Positions 1 to 12,078 of a DNA stretch of 64,000 nt are shown in pieces. A program made the position numbers and the translations under genes. This DNA comes from Apium graveolens. Taxonomy: Eukaryota; Streptophyta; Magnoliopsida; Apiales; Apiaceae. The stretch covers positions 44,760,506 through 44,824,505 of the forward strand of contig NC_133647.1 of the NCBI RefSeq assembly GCF_009905375.1, read 5' to 3'. Position 1 is the first letter of the stretch; each line of letters starts with the position of its first letter. The notes below the pieces were generated by a model, which was not told the DNA's origin, did no database searches, and worked only from the letters and a program-made list of their open reading frames with translations.

Positions 1-794
1 GAGGTCCACAAAAGTCTTATATGATGGTATCCATGTAGCGAGCGTTAGGTTAGCGGATCCCAGACTATAAAAGCCTTAGGTCACTAGGCACAAGTCCCCT
101 AAGAACTTAATAACTCGAATACCAAAGAGCCCACTCCTGATCAATTATGCATTAACTCTTTATTATTTTTTTCTCTTTTTTTCTATATATATATTTTTAT
201 TTCAAAAATTTCTGAGCAAATGCGTTTCGCTCCATCCTCCTCAATCCTAGACTACTCGCATACACATACGAGCTGGCTACTAGCCATTTGACACCTAACC
301 ACAATTAGCAACGAATTCCATTTTTTACTCCATATTTTTTCTTTTCATGCCTTTTATCACTAAGAACCTATTATAAAATTCTAAGCATAATAAATAGATT
401 AACCTCGAAAACCGTCGAACCATAACAACAATCTAGTCCTTAAGCATTCTCTAAGACTTAGTGAAATTACAAGTGTTTCTAGCATGCATATCAACCTACA
501 CGATTCAACATTACTTTAATGTTATTACTACACTCGCATCAACATCACAAATCAGTCGGCAAATCAGTGCAAAAGGGATCATGGCAAATGCATGAGCTAC
601 ATGACATGATAAACAAATAAAGCTATAAATAATAAAAAAAACTCTATATGGAAAAAATTATGCAATTATATGAACTAACTATCATGAATATGCAACTATA
701 TGACACACACACAAAATATTCCTTAACTACCACCCCCAAACTTAAAATCTTCACTGTCCCCAGTGAAGGTAGTAGAAAGGAACACAGGGTATAC
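1..794 (-). other. Non-coding 3' part of Athila A, conserved in element B
   Basis: I see no gene here. The stretch matches 28,010-28,826 of element B along its length, starting with the phrase GAGGTCCACAAAAG near position 1 and near 28,030. It is AT-rich and has homopolymer runs around 160-200 and 625-640. Its conservation between two decayed copies only reflects common descent; no function can be inferred from this alone. Confidence 0.7.
731..743 (-). promoter_or_regulatory. Internal polypurine-tract-like site of Athila A
   Basis: The minus strand reads AAGTTTGGGGGTG. The identical 13 bases sit directly beside the LTR at 27,611-27,623, where they are the expected plus-strand primer site. 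This copy lies just downstream of the 3' ORF, far from any LTR edge, and is matched in element B at 28,764-28,776. Confidence 0.45.
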
Positions 795-1970
795 CTACTC
801 GGAGAGATCATCATCATCATCACCCTCAGTGGGTGGTGTATCAGGAGGCGGATATGCAGAGTTCTCACCAAAAACTGGCCACTGGATGTCAGCTCCAAGG
901 CCTCGAAAAGCGGTTCCTAGCGCAAGGGTGAGCTCCTGAGGAAACCTGCTCTGCGTCTCGTACATAGCATCCATCCTCTGTGACAGCCTCCTATACTGGG
1001 CATCAGCCATCCCAACACCCTCCTGAGCTCTAGAAGAACCAGCCTCATCACGCCTTGGCCTCGCCATAGTAGCACCTCGTGCTGGACGCCCTCCTGGAAA
1101 ATGATAACCCAGCCCATGCTCCTCGGGCTCACCACCGGTCCACTCCTGCATCACATTCAGAGTCCTAGAATCAATAGGAGCGGCCGGCAACTGCAACTGC
1201 TCATGAGACGGCCACTGAACTCCCACCGCTCGGCAAAGCTTAGTAACCGTGGATGCATAAGGGATGTTCATGTGCTTAGCTCCCCTCAAAAACTTCAGAA
1301 TTCTTTGGTAGATGAACTCACCAAGGTCCACATAGTACTCCTCATTCAAAATTCCCCACAACAACTGTGCTCTCTCAACTGTGACCTCATGTGCATGCGA
1401 AGAAGGCAGAATATTAGCACAAATAAACGCATTCCACGCACGGGCATACATGTTTATCGCGATCGCCGAAAAGTGAAGATACTCATTAGTTCCAGTCTTG
1501 AAAGTCCATACTGTGCCCGGCCTACAGAGAGTAGCACAAATCAAATCCAAGTCAAAATCCTCAGCAGTCTTCTCGTTCTAGCTCTCCTCCGTGGGCTTCC
1601 TCTGTCTCTGCCCAATCACACGGTGAATCACCGCTGGGTGATAATCAACCGTCATCCCCCGAACTATAGAATACCCATTCTTCTCGGCCTTCGCATTCGC
1701 ATAGAACTCGCGAACCACACTCATCGGCACTGCTTCAGGCGACTCACAAAAAGCTATCCACCCCTTCTCAGCAATCATAGGAAACAACTTACCATCTCTC
1801 CCCGATGGTAAAAAGCCCTTCTCCTTCAGAATCGGATTCCCCAGAAGCCTAGTGTACTCCTCCTCAGCAGCCCTAGCATTCAAACGAGGCCTCGCAACAG
1901 TACCCCTCGAAGAATCAGCAGTAGGGACAGTGCTGCTGCTATCAATAGTCCTTGCTCTCTTGGGTGCCAT
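795..1970 (-). pseudogene. Athila 3' ORF, putative plant transposon protein domain
   Basis: The ORF starts with ATG at 1,970 (MAPKRARTID) and runs in one frame to TAG at 795-797, about 391 codons, broken by one in-frame TAG at 1,578-1,580. It follows pol, the env position in Athila elements. The body resembles the plant-specific retrotransposon protein family annotated as putative plant transposon protein. The N-terminus is basic (KRAR), the middle has a compact helical stretch (YYVDLGEFIYQRIL), and the tail is acidic (EGDDDDDLSE). I see no signal peptide or clear membrane segment, so an envelope role is not supported. Its role in the element is unknown. Element B keeps only the two ends of it. 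Confidence 0.72.
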
Positions 1971-2443
1971 CGAATCTGAATAAAAGTGCTTGAGATTTAT
2001 GTTTTTGTGTTTGGGAGAGAGTTGAAGTGTAGAAAGAGTATGGGAGATATATGGGATATGTGTATGTATATATAGGGTATGGATTAGGGTAGAATTTGAT
2101 TAGGAATGGGTTTAAGGGTTAAAATCATGGGATAATGGGGAAATAGGTCGTGGGTTTATGGGCTGTATTTTGTTTTTTTATTTTTTTGATTTTTTTTGGA
2201 TTTTTATGGAACTAAAAAATTTTCTCCCAGCCGACCCCTGAGCGGGCGCTCAGGAGGCTACTGGAAAAAAAAAATTTGGCCCAGTTTATCTGATTTTTTT
2301 GTGGTTGTGGATAGGTTATTAACTTCTAAGGGTTCCTGTAACAACAAATCATGGGTTGCCTCCCACGAAGCGCTTCATTTTCGTCATTAGCTTGACGTTG
2401 CGTACCTTCCTCAAGTTGACAATAAAACGGCACTGACCACTTC
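1971..2443 (-). other. Non-coding spacer between pol and 3' ORF of Athila A
   Basis: No ORF is supported here. It contains T-rich runs (2,167-2,200), a short GC-rich patch at 2,228-2,262 that holds the inverted repeat TGAGCG-GG-CGCTCA, and the phrase GGGTTGCCTCCCA at about 2,352. Element B has the matching spacer at 28,927-29,464, with a different GC-rich patch. Confidence 0.6.
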
Positions 2444-2858
2444 TCAGTTTGCCATGTCCCCATAGTAGTGCTTCAAACGCTGACCATTAACCTTGAATGC
2501 TTGGTCCGGATCATTCTCAAAAATCTCCACCGCTCCATATGGAAACACAGTTTTGACAATAAAAGGTCCAGACCACCTTTATTTCAACTTCCCAAGAAAA
2601 AGTCGGAGACGAGAGTTGAATAAGAGAACTTGTTGCCCCGACATGAATAACTTAGGATGTAGCTTCCTATCGTGCCACCTTTTCACCTTTTCCTTGTACA
2701 TTTTATTGTTCTCGTACGCTTGGAGTCGAAATTCATCAAGTTCATTAAGCTGAAGCATTCGCTTCTTTCCAACTGCATCTAGATCCAGGTTCAACTTTTT
2801 CAATGCCTAATAGGCCTTATGCTCAAGCTCTGCAGGTAAATGACATTCCTTACCATAC
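2444..2858 (-). pseudogene. Integrase C-terminus of Athila A pol (downstream piece)
   Basis: This is the end of the pol polyprotein, cut from the rest by the Tekay-like insertion. The frame begins at 2,858 with YGKECHLPAELEH, which joins directly to the integrase core that stops at 15,491 once the insert and one CATAC duplicate are removed. It continues through the post-core region (KRWHDRKL, then RWSGPF and KVNGQRLKHYYGD) to a TGA at 2,444-2,446. In-frame stops occur near 2,806-2,811 (a Trp codon of the family changed to TAG) and near 2,576-2,578. The piece is non-functional. Confidence 0.85.
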
Positions 2859-5800
2859 TGTAATATCCGGGATATATCGTGTAATTATTTTTGATATTAT
2901 TATGTGTGCCCAATATCTATTCTGTGAGGTAATTGTTAAGTGTTATCTGTACTTGAATATTCAAAAATAATATTAATTGAGTATTTTAATTTTTATATGT
3001 CCAAAATAAAATATAGATAATTGTCATATCTTCCTAATTATTTTTATGTTGGTTTATGGATTTATAAGAATCATATGAAATTTCTAAAATCTTTTTTCCG
3101 GGTAATTAAAATCTATTTTATAAAAACGGGAACCAACCGACGTCAATCGTTGTTACGTTTTTGGAACCCGAAACTCTTTCGAGAACTCCTTCTTAACCTA
3201 ATTGTAATATTCCGAGCATTTTCCATGTTTCGACTTTTTCGATCCGGCTTACGGTTTGTCCTACGCGGGTCCTGGCGCAATATTTTCGATACAATATTCA
3301 TTTCGGTAAATCAATAAAACCCGTATTCTCGATAAACGGGAGCTTTTTTTTAAACTATCTCAATTATCACTTCGTAATACGTGTAACCAGGCGCTGAGAC
3401 CAAGACCGCAGTAAAAATTGTACTGATTTGGATAATTATCCCGAAAACCGATACCGTTTGGATTAGTTTTTACAAATAAACGTACCGTTTTATATCCGGA
3501 ATGATCCAACGGGATACTAATTTTCCATAATTATAAATAGCCTTTTACCGTATTTTATTTCGTATCAAAATCATTTGCACATAGTTAATTATATAATTTT
3601 CAGAGAAAAACCCTAATTACATAAACTGTTCTAAGAATCAAACAGCAAAACGAAGGCGTTACCGATCTCTGTTTTTAAAGCTTGAGTAACCAAAACGAAG
3701 GATTTGAGGTGTTCTATCAGATTCTGAGCTTTGTTTCACTGCAGAAATTAAGGTTATTTTTCTAAAAATTTATTTATTTTCGAATTTATTTTATTAAAAA
3801 TATGAATTTTTGTTCGGATGATTGTTTGTATGATTTGATGATTGCATGTTGTAGAGCTTGTTTTCCTGATGATTTTTATATGTCATACGTCTGATTTAGA
3901 GTTCAATAACATGTTCAAATTTGAGTTTAATTTTCGATTTTCAAAATTAGGGTTTATAACCCGTATGAATGTTTTCAATTGAAATTTGGGGTTTTTGATT
4001 CAGGGGTTATTAGCTGTTAATTTATAGTGGGTTGTGTTCCTTATAAAATTTGCAATCGATTGATATATAGCTCGTTAACAGAGGATGCTTGAATCGAAGG
4101 GAGTTGTGTTTTAAAGATTTGCGATATTCGCCGGAAACCGGCGATGTTCTTGGCCAATTTCCGGCCAGAACAGGGATGATTAGAATGTTTTGAATGCATG
4201 AACAAGTTCCTGGTGTTGTGTAGTGTTGATCTGGAGGTGTTGGTGAGGTGAGGACGCCGGGATCGTCTTCTCCGGCCACCCCAGACTTTTTCCGGCGACT
4301 GGACTGCAAAATTACAGTTTGGTCCCTACAGTTTTGAAAACGATGCAGTTTGGTCGCTGTAATTTCCAGACTTTGCAAATTTAGGATTCCTGTTTATAAA
4401 ATGTTTAAAAATCATATTTCCTATTTATTTTTATTATAAAAATTCGTTTTTAATTTCTGAAAATTCTAAAAATTATTATTTTAATTCCGAAAATTATTTT
4501 TAATTCACAAATAAATCTGAATTAATTAGTTAATTAATTTCAGTTAATTTCTAATTGATTAATTGGTCAATTAATTCAAAAATTAATTGATTAATTGATT
4601 TAATTAATTATTAATTGATTTTTAATTAATTATTTAATTAGATTTAATTATTTAAAATTGATTTAAAAATTCTGAAAAATAGTTTCGAGCTCTAAAATAT
4701 TATTCTAAATTATTTCCAAGGCTCGATAATTATTCTAAAATTGTTTCGGAACCAGAATTGGCCAACCGAACCCTGTTTATTAACCCGAAATTGATCTAAC
4801 GACCCGTTTTAATTCCGAAAAATGTTTTAAAAATCATTTTAAATACCCAAAAGCATATTTATGACCCGAGACTTCTTTATAAATGATATGTCATTGGTTA
4901 CATGATGTATTATGTGTTATACGTGACCTGTTGTTTGACTATCGGTCTATATATTCGGTGTTTACTTGGTTATTGCATAGATTTCAATCCGTTAATCGGA
5001 TTTGGGTAAAATGAAGGGTAGATAGAAGTATGTGTTGAATAGAATCCTGTGAGTTGATGATTGATAGATGCTTATGATATGTGAGCAGAAGAGGCAAGGC
5101 ATAGGAAAGGGAAACAGGTAGTTGAGGAGTAAGACGATTGTGATTGAAAGCAAGTGCAGGATAGTAAGCTAATATCAGGCAAGTGTTCTGAACTTTCTCG
5201 AGATATTGTAATTCTTGATAGTCTTGTTGACATTGCAAGTGCTTTGAAGCACGGAAACCTAAATCCTGATTTCAGTTATTGTTCTTGAGCTATGAACCAT
5301 ATTCTTTCTAATCCATTGATTATTGTATACCCAAACAAGAACCACAAATCTACGATACTACTCCACAAATATATACAAACTAAATACCAGACACTGAACT
5401 GAATTATTATATACTCAATCCATGATATCTTATGTTTTGAAAGACCAAATCCTTGAAACCATGAAACGTTGTTTCCTTTGTTATCCAATTCTTTCAATAC
5501 CCAACATTCAAGCTTTGAAAGTACCTTGTTGATCCTTACAAGGATTTAAACCCTTTCATTGTTAAACATTTATTGTTGTTAATGATTTCGGTTATTGTTT
5601 ATTATTGCATATTCTGTTATTATGTTAGAATTGGATTGTTTTTATAAAATTGTGGACCAGATTCGTGGTCAGACCATATAATGGTCAAGTTAGGCCAATG
5701 TGTGCCTTGGATCCAGTAGTTAGAGCGATGCTGTGTGCCTTGCTTGGGGTTAGTGCGTGACTGATCAGCAGCCTAACCTTGGTTTTTAAATTAAAAGTAT

Positions 5801-6288
5801 AATATCCAATTCTAAATCATAATCCATTATTCACTTGATATCATAACCATATTCATCTGATGATCATTATTCTCAGTTTTGTCATTGTGACTTGCTGAGC
5901 TAGTAGCTCATTTGTGCGATGTTATTTATATTCTTTCCAGTTAAAAAGGAACCAGTTGGTAAAGAGGATCCCCAGTCCAGCGCGAGAGCTAGGGGTTCAG
6001 GTTGAGGAAACTGAGCTAGTAGGTTTCTTTTGGAATAATTTAAGTTTGTAAAAGTTTATAATAATGTTTAATACTCAGTTTGAGTTTGAAATAGTTGGGA
6101 TTTGAACGGTTTATAATATATTAGTGTGTGTGGCTTGTGTGCATACTTTAACCTGTTGCGGTCCGTGGTGGTTGGTAAGTAGGGTCACTGCATATATTAT
6201 TATTATCTTTATTATTGTTATAAGCAGGTTATAATTAAGGTGTGTGTGTGGACCCCAAACTTTTGACCCGGGTTTGGAGGGTGCCACA
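2859..6288 (+). repeat. 5' LTR of the Tekay-like element
   Basis: The LTR is 3,430 bp with termini TG and CA. It is very AT-rich at 4,430-4,690, where ATTAATTG-type units repeat. A likely TATA region is TATAAATAG at about 3,532. The 3' end (GACCCGGGTTTGGAGGGTGCCACA, split here by description as GACCCGGG then GGTGCCACA) resembles the ends of the other chromovirus LTRs at 43,521 and 55,142. The 98-codon open frame at 3,021-3,317 is also present in the 3' LTR but has no recognisable domain. Confidence 0.95.
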
Positions 6289-6292
6289 GGTT

Positions 6293-6304
6293 TGGTATCA
6301 GAGC
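6293..6304 (+). promoter_or_regulatory. Primer-binding site, initiator tRNA-Met (Tekay-like)
   Basis: TGGTATCAGAGC is complementary to the 3' end of plant initiator tRNA-Met. It lies four bases after the LTR end, the usual place for the primer of minus-strand synthesis. Confidence 0.93.
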
Positions 6305-6486
6305 TACAGGTTATAAGTCTCTGACACAAGCCTAGGTTGACGGGAATGGGTAGAGGGATAGCATTAGAAGTAAGGTATAGGATGATAGAACGTCGAGAGG
6401 TTGAGTGTTATGGTATAACCGGTATTAGTATAGTTTGCGTCGTGGTACGAGATTCTTATATTACGATATGATTTCAGATAGCAGAG

Positions 6487-6999
6487 ATGGCCGACTCTTT
6501 TATTCCCGTATCAGCTGATCACTCAGAGCCTTCAGTTGGAGTGCCGTTTTCAGATCCACGTCCTGTGATTCCACCAGCATTGGCTATTCTACCTCCACTG
6601 GTGTTGCAGCCCGTACCATTGCAGGCTATTCCACCTCCAGGCATAAGGCCACCTGTCAGAGGACCCCCATCTGCTGATTCAGGCTTTACTAGTCATTCAG
6701 TCACAGGAGTACCTTTCCAATTCTCTTCCTATCCTGTCCCATATCATCAGTTTGAGGCTTGCCTTATGGAGCAGCGATTCCTACAGGGTCAGATCTAGGA
6801 GTTATTGCATATCATGCGTACCAGAGAGATGGGGAGTAGTGAGAGGCGACTTAGGGAGAGGCTCCAGGCGTTTTGTAGAGCAGCTGCTGTGAGGATTGCT
6901 GAGGCTACACATAAGGACATCACCCCTGATTTCCTAGTAGAGTGGGCTAAGTGGGTTCTAGAGGAGCTTGAGGAGATAGGAGGTCCAGATTTGCCATGA
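6487..6999 (+). pseudogene. Short ORF before gag (ORF0) of the Tekay-like element
   Basis: The frame opens with ATG at 6,487 (MADSFIPV), is interrupted by one TAG at 6,796-6,798, and ends at TGA 6,997-6,999, 170 codons in all. The first half is proline-rich (PPALAILPP, PPPGIRPP). The second half is charged and likely helical (RRLRERLQAF, EWAKWVLEELEEIGG). It matches no retroelement domain I know. Chromovirus C has an ORF of the same position, similar size and similar layout at 55,379-55,948, which suggests a lineage-specific protein rather than chance. Function unknown. Confidence 0.6.
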
Positions 7000-7433
7000 G
7001 TTAGAGATTCAGAGATGGAGATGCTGAGCAGTGTTGTTATGGTTATGTAGTATGGACAGTAGTGTGTAGTGTGTATCAGTAGACTTTTGAGTTATATTTA
7101 TAGACTAGCGATGCTGACTAGTGAGTAGGTTGTTGTACCCTTTTTGCTTTTACTTTCGAAGCGTCTTTACGCTTGTACTATCCTAAAACTTTTGATCTAT
7201 ATATATATCAGTACCTTTTTCCTTTCCAGCACTGTCATTTATTTTATTGCACCAGTTATACCCTGTGATACCATGTACCCTGTTTTCCATAACTGTTTAT
7301 ATTCTGTAAAGAAGCATGCAATTTACTTAGTTACAACTGTTTTTAAAAAGAGATATTCCTGTTTTACAAAACTTTTCTTTTATGCAAATATTTGATTCAA
7401 AAGCTAAATAAATTGATTGATTCATTACAGAAA
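7000..7433 (+). other. Leader between ORF0 and gag
   Basis: No ORF is supported. The stretch is T-rich toward its end and finishes TTGATTCATTACAG, three bases before the gag ATG, which looks like a plant 3' splice site. GTGAGT at about 7,119 could be a donor, but no spliced product can be shown from sequence alone. Confidence 0.45.
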
Positions 7434-8666
7434 ATGCCTCCCAAAAGAAATACCCGCACCAACACCCAGAATGAAGAAACCAACAACAACAACAATAACA
7501 ATCAAAATGATATAAACCAGAATATGAACCCAGGACCCATGGACCCAGCAATAGCCCAGATTCTTCAAATCTTGGCCCAACAAACAGTTCACCTGGCACA
7601 ACAACAGCAGAGACAGACCAATCCCCAGGTAACTTTCAAAACTTTTCAGGCAGTAAACCCACCAGAATTCAAGGGTTCCTTAGAACCAATTGAAGCAAAT
7701 GTGTGGTTAAAGGAAATAGAGAAAGCTTTTGCCTTAGTGAAAGCAAAGGAAGAACAGAAGGTTGAGTTTGCAAGTTACTATCTGAAGAATGAGGCCACCT
7801 ATTGGTGGGAAATGGTGAAGACATTGGAAGGCACAGATGTTATTAGTTGGGAAAGGTTCAAGGAATTGTTTTTAGAAAAGTATTTTCCTCAGTTTATTCA
7901 GGATCAAATGGAGCTGAAGTTTTTATAGTTAAAGCAAGGGAATATGTCGGTAACAGATTATGAGGGTAAATTTGAGGAATTGTCAAGGTATGTGCCGTCA
8001 TATGTTGATACTGATAGGAAGAAAGCTAAAAGATTCCAGCAAGGTTTGAAACCATGGATCAGAGGGAAGGTAGCCATTTTTGAATTGGATACCTATGCAG
8101 GAGTTGTACAGAAGGCTATGATCGCAGAGACAGGGAGTGAGATGTTCCAGAAAGATAAGGAAAGCAAGAAAAGGAAAGTTGAGGGAAGTGAGGGTCAGTC
8201 ACAAACAGGGAAGTTTTCAAACTTTAAGAAGGGCAAGTTTCAGCCAGGGAGAAATTTTAATTTTAGAAGACAAAATGCAGGAGACGGAGGCCAGGGCAAC
8301 CGTCCAGCTAATGTGAATCAGCCGAATCAGTTGAGATTAACTTTTCCAGATTGTCAAGTTTGTGGAAAGAAGCATGGAGGAGTTTGTAACAAGTTGAATG
8401 TGGTATGTTTTAAATGCAACCAGAAAGGGCACTACTCGAGGGAGTGCCGAAATCAGCCAGCAAGAGAGCCAGCAAATAAGGATCAACCTATCCGGAATCC
8501 AGCAGTGAAAGTTCCAGTCATTGGATTTACATGCTTTAAATGTGGGAAGCCAGGACATATGGCCAGGGATTGCAAGACACCAGCCCCAGTCAGTAATGTA
8601 TTAAGGATTATGGGATCTACCCCAACAGTGAATGAGACTCCAAGGGCTAGAGTTTTTGACATATAG
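7434..8666 (+). pseudogene. gag: gag of the Tekay-like element (nonsense-broken)
   Basis: Gag would form the virus-like particle and bind element RNA. The ATG at 7,434 (MPPKRNTRTN) directly follows an acceptor-like CATTACAG. An Asn/Gln-rich N-terminus is followed by the retrotransposon gag core (PPEFKGSLEP, YWWEMV, WERFKELFLEKYFP), a basic linker, and zinc knuckles CFKCNQKGHYSREC (about 8,408) and CFKCGKPGHMARDC (about 8,531), with a Cys-rich CQVCGKKHGG just before. TAG codons at 7,926-7,928 and 8,664-8,666 interrupt the frame, but there is no frameshift, and gag runs in the same frame into pol. The first stop replaces a position that is Gln in the family. Confidence 0.88.
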
Positions 8667-11600
8667 GTGAAGGATGCGATCCAGGATACGGATGTCGTGG
8701 CAGGTACGCTTAATGTGAATTCTTTATGTGCCAAAGTATTAATAGACTCGGGAGCAACTCGATCGGTTGTTTCACAAGATTTTGTTAGTAAATTAAACTG
8801 TCAAGTTGAGTGCTTAAATGAAATAATGACTGTGGAATTAGCAAATCAAGAACGTGTAACTGTGAACCAAGTTTGTGGAAATTATGAGATTGAGATTTCT
8901 GGTAGTAAGTTTTGTGTAGATTTGATACCGTTTAAGTTAGGAGAATTTGACGTTATATTGGGAATGGATTGGTTATCTAAGCATGATGCTCAGATAGATT
9001 GTCGAAATAAGAAAGTAATGGTGAAAACGCCAGACGAAAGAATAGTAACATTCAAGGGACAGAAGCAGGTAAAGAAGTTCTTAATGATGATTCAAGCCAA
9101 GAAGTTACTACGACAAGGATGCGAGCATTTCGTAGCATATGTGATTGATAGAAGTCAGGAGCCAGCAAAACTTGAAGATATCCCAGTAGTGAATGAATTT
9201 CCAGACGTATTTCCCGACGAATTGCCAGGACTTCCTCCAGATAGAGTAGCACCTGGAACAGAACCAGTATCCAAGGCCCCGTATAGAATGGCGCCCGTTG
9301 AGATGAAAGAATTAGCAAAGCAATTGCAAGAGCTGTTAGAGAAAGGAGTAATTAGACCCAGCGTATCCCCGTGGGGTGCACCGGTATTATTTGTCAAAAA
9401 GAAAGATGGAAGCATGAGACTGTGCATCGACTATAGGGAGCTCAACAAATTGATGATTAAGAATAAGTATCCGTTACCCAGAATTGATGATTTGTTTGAC
9501 CAATTGAAGGGAGCCAAGTATTTCTCCAAAATCGATTTAAGATCGGGATATCATCAACTAAAGATTAAACCAGAAGATATACCAAAGACAGCTTTCAGAA
9601 CAAGGTATGGACATTACGAGTTTTTAGTGATGTCTTTTGGATTGACCAACGCCCCAGCAGCGTTTATGGACCTGATGAACAGAATTTTTAAGGAATATTT
9701 GGACAAGTTCGTTATAGTATTTATAGACGATATTTTGATCTATTCAAAGACGGAGGAGGATCATGCGGAACATGTAAGGACAGCTTTGGAGATTTTAAGG
9801 AAAAAGAAGTTATATGCTAAATTGTCAAAGTGTGAGTTTTGGCTACAAGAAGTTCAGTTCTTAGGATACATAGTCAGTAACGAAGGGATCAAAGTGGACC
9901 CGGCAAAGATCGAAGCAATTACAAATTAGGAGAGACCGAGAACACCCACTGAGGTAAGAAGTTTCTTGGGATTGGCAGGATATTATCGACGATTCGTTCA
10001 GAATTTCTCAAGAATTGCAACACCATTGACAAAGCTTACACGAAAGAATGAAAAGTTTATATGGAATGACAAGTGCGAAGGAAGTTTTCAGGAATTGAAG
10101 CGGAGATTAATCACAGCACCTGTTTTGTCACTTCCAGACGATCAAGGGAATTTCGTAATTTATAGCGATGCTTCCTACAAAGGATTAGGATGTGTTCTTA
10201 TGCAGCACGACAAGGTGATTGCGTATGCGTCAAGGCAATTGAAACCACACGAACAAAAGTATCCTACTCATGACTTGGAGCTAGCAGCTATAGTTTTTGC
10301 TTTGTAGATTTGGAGACATTATTTGTATGGAGAAAAGTGTGAGATTTTCACGGATCACAAAAGTTTGAAATATATATTTACCCAGAAGGAACTTAATATG
10401 AAGCAAAGGAGATGGTTAGAATTGATCAAGGATTATGATTGCTCGATTAATTATCATCCCGGTAAGGCAAACGTTGTAGCAGATGCGTTAAGTCGGAAGG
10501 AAAGGTTAAATGTGTTATCCGTACCTGAAGAGATATATAAAGAATTTCAAAAATTGGAATTGGAGATTAGAGTTTGCGAGCCTGAGGAAGCGAAAGTGTA
10601 CAGTATGACTTTCCAGCCGGAGTTGTTGGAGAAAATAAAGAAATGTCAGAAAGATGTAATGGATCAAGATATAAATCGTTTAGTAGGTGAAGAATTATGC
10701 ACGCAGAAGGATGATCAAGGCATTTTGAGATTTTTATCTAGAATCTGGATTCCACCAGTGACGGAGTTAAAGAATGAAATTTTACAAGAAGCACATAGTT
10801 CAAGATATTCCATCCATCCAGGGAGTACCAAAATGTACAGAGATTTAAAGAAGAATTATTGGTGGCCAGATATGAAGAGGGAAATTGCAGAATGGGTTAT
10901 CAAATGTTATACCTGTCAGAGAGTTAAAGCAGAGCATCAAAGACCAAGCGGATTGCTACAGCCATTGGAGATTCCAGAGTGGAAGTGGGAACATATTACC
11001 ATGGATTTCATAGTTGGATTACCAAGGACAAGGGCTAATCATGATGCCATTTGGGTTATAGTGGATAGACTTACCAAGTCAGCTCATTATCTGCCTATAA
11101 ATGAAAGATTTTCGCTCGACAAGTTGGTCCATATGTAACTAAAAAAAATTGTAGTTCGTCATGGAGTTCCAGTGTCTATCGTATCTGATCGAGATCCAAG
11201 GTTTAATTCAAGATTCTGGAAGAGTTTTCAAGAATATTTGGGAACAAGACTGAATATGAGTACAGCTTATCACCCCCAAACGGATGGCCAAAGTGAAAGG
11301 ACGATCCAGACAATTGAGGATATGTTACGTGTTTGTGCTATTGATTTCAAAGGAAGTTGGGACGAACATTTACCCCTGGTAGAGTTTACTGACAACAACA
11401 GTTATCATGCCAGCATTGGAATGCCACCCTATGAAGCCCTTTATGGACGCAAATGTAGATCTCCAATATATTGGGACGAAGTAGGAGAACGCAAGATACT
11501 TGGACCTGAACTGGTATAGCAGACAAAGGAAGTTGTTGAACTTATCCAGAAAAGATTAATAGCCGCTCAAAATCGTCAGAGGAAATATGCAGACCAATCA

Positions 11601-12041
11601 AGGAAAGACATGGAATTTGAAGAAGGAAGCTTGGTATTACTGAAAGTATCACCATGGAAAGGACTAACGAGGTTTGGAAAGAAAGACAAGCTAAGCCCAA
11701 GATATGTCGGACCTTTTGAGATCCTAAAGCGCGTTGGCAAAGTAGCTTACGAATTGGCGTTACCTCCACACATGGAGCACATTCATAATGTTTTTCATGT
11801 ATCGATGCTCAAGAAATATAATCCAGACTCCAGGAATGTAATAGAATATGAGCCAATAGAACTTCAAGCAGATTTATCATATGTAGAGAGTCCGATAGAG
11901 ATTCTAGAAGAAAGAGAGAAAGTATTGAGAAATAAAGTGGTAAAGTTAGTAAGAGTATTGTGGAGAAACCCAAAGGTTGAAGAGTCAACCTGGGAGTTAG
12001 AAAGTGATATGAGAGAAAAGTACCCTCTTTTGTTTTTTTAG
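8667..12041 (+). pseudogene. pol: pol of the Tekay-like element with chromodomain (nonsense-broken)
   Basis: One frame codes for all pol domains in order: aspartic protease (LIDSGATRS, about 8,740), reverse transcriptase ([11 protein letters not shown], catalytic FIDD at about 9,722), RNase H ([21 protein letters not shown]), integrase with the HHCC zinc finger (CYTCQRVK, about 10,905) and DDE core ([15 protein letters not shown], then Glu in GQSERTI), and a C-terminal chromodomain (about 11,890-12,030, VLWRNPKVEESTWE). Stops at 9,927-9,929, 10,305-10,307, 11,136-11,138 (TAA) and 11,517-11,519 break it; the rest are TAG. The protease-RT linker appears about eight residues shorter than usual near 9,245. 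The genuine end is TAG at 12,039-12,041. Confidence 0.92.
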
Positions 12042-12066
12042 GAGATTCTGAGGACAGAATCCTTTT

Positions 12067-12078
12067 AAGGGGGAAGGA
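12067..12078 (+). promoter_or_regulatory. Polypurine tract of the Tekay-like element
   Basis: AAGGGGGAAGGA abuts the 3' LTR start at 12,079 and is the expected primer for plus-strand DNA synthesis. Confidence 0.9.

Noticed and set aside
3021..3317. A 98-codon open frame present in both Tekay-like LTRs (also 12,241-12,537)
   Set aside because: It lies in LTR sequence, has no known domain, and its presence twice follows from LTR duplication. Differences between the two copies include amino-acid changes with no sign of constraint.
7434..12041. Mostly TAG stops as evidence of stop-codon reassignment or programmed readthrough
   Set aside because: One stop is TAA, sites fall inside catalytic domains, and other elements in the window also carry TGA and TAA stops. 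Ordinary mutation is simpler.
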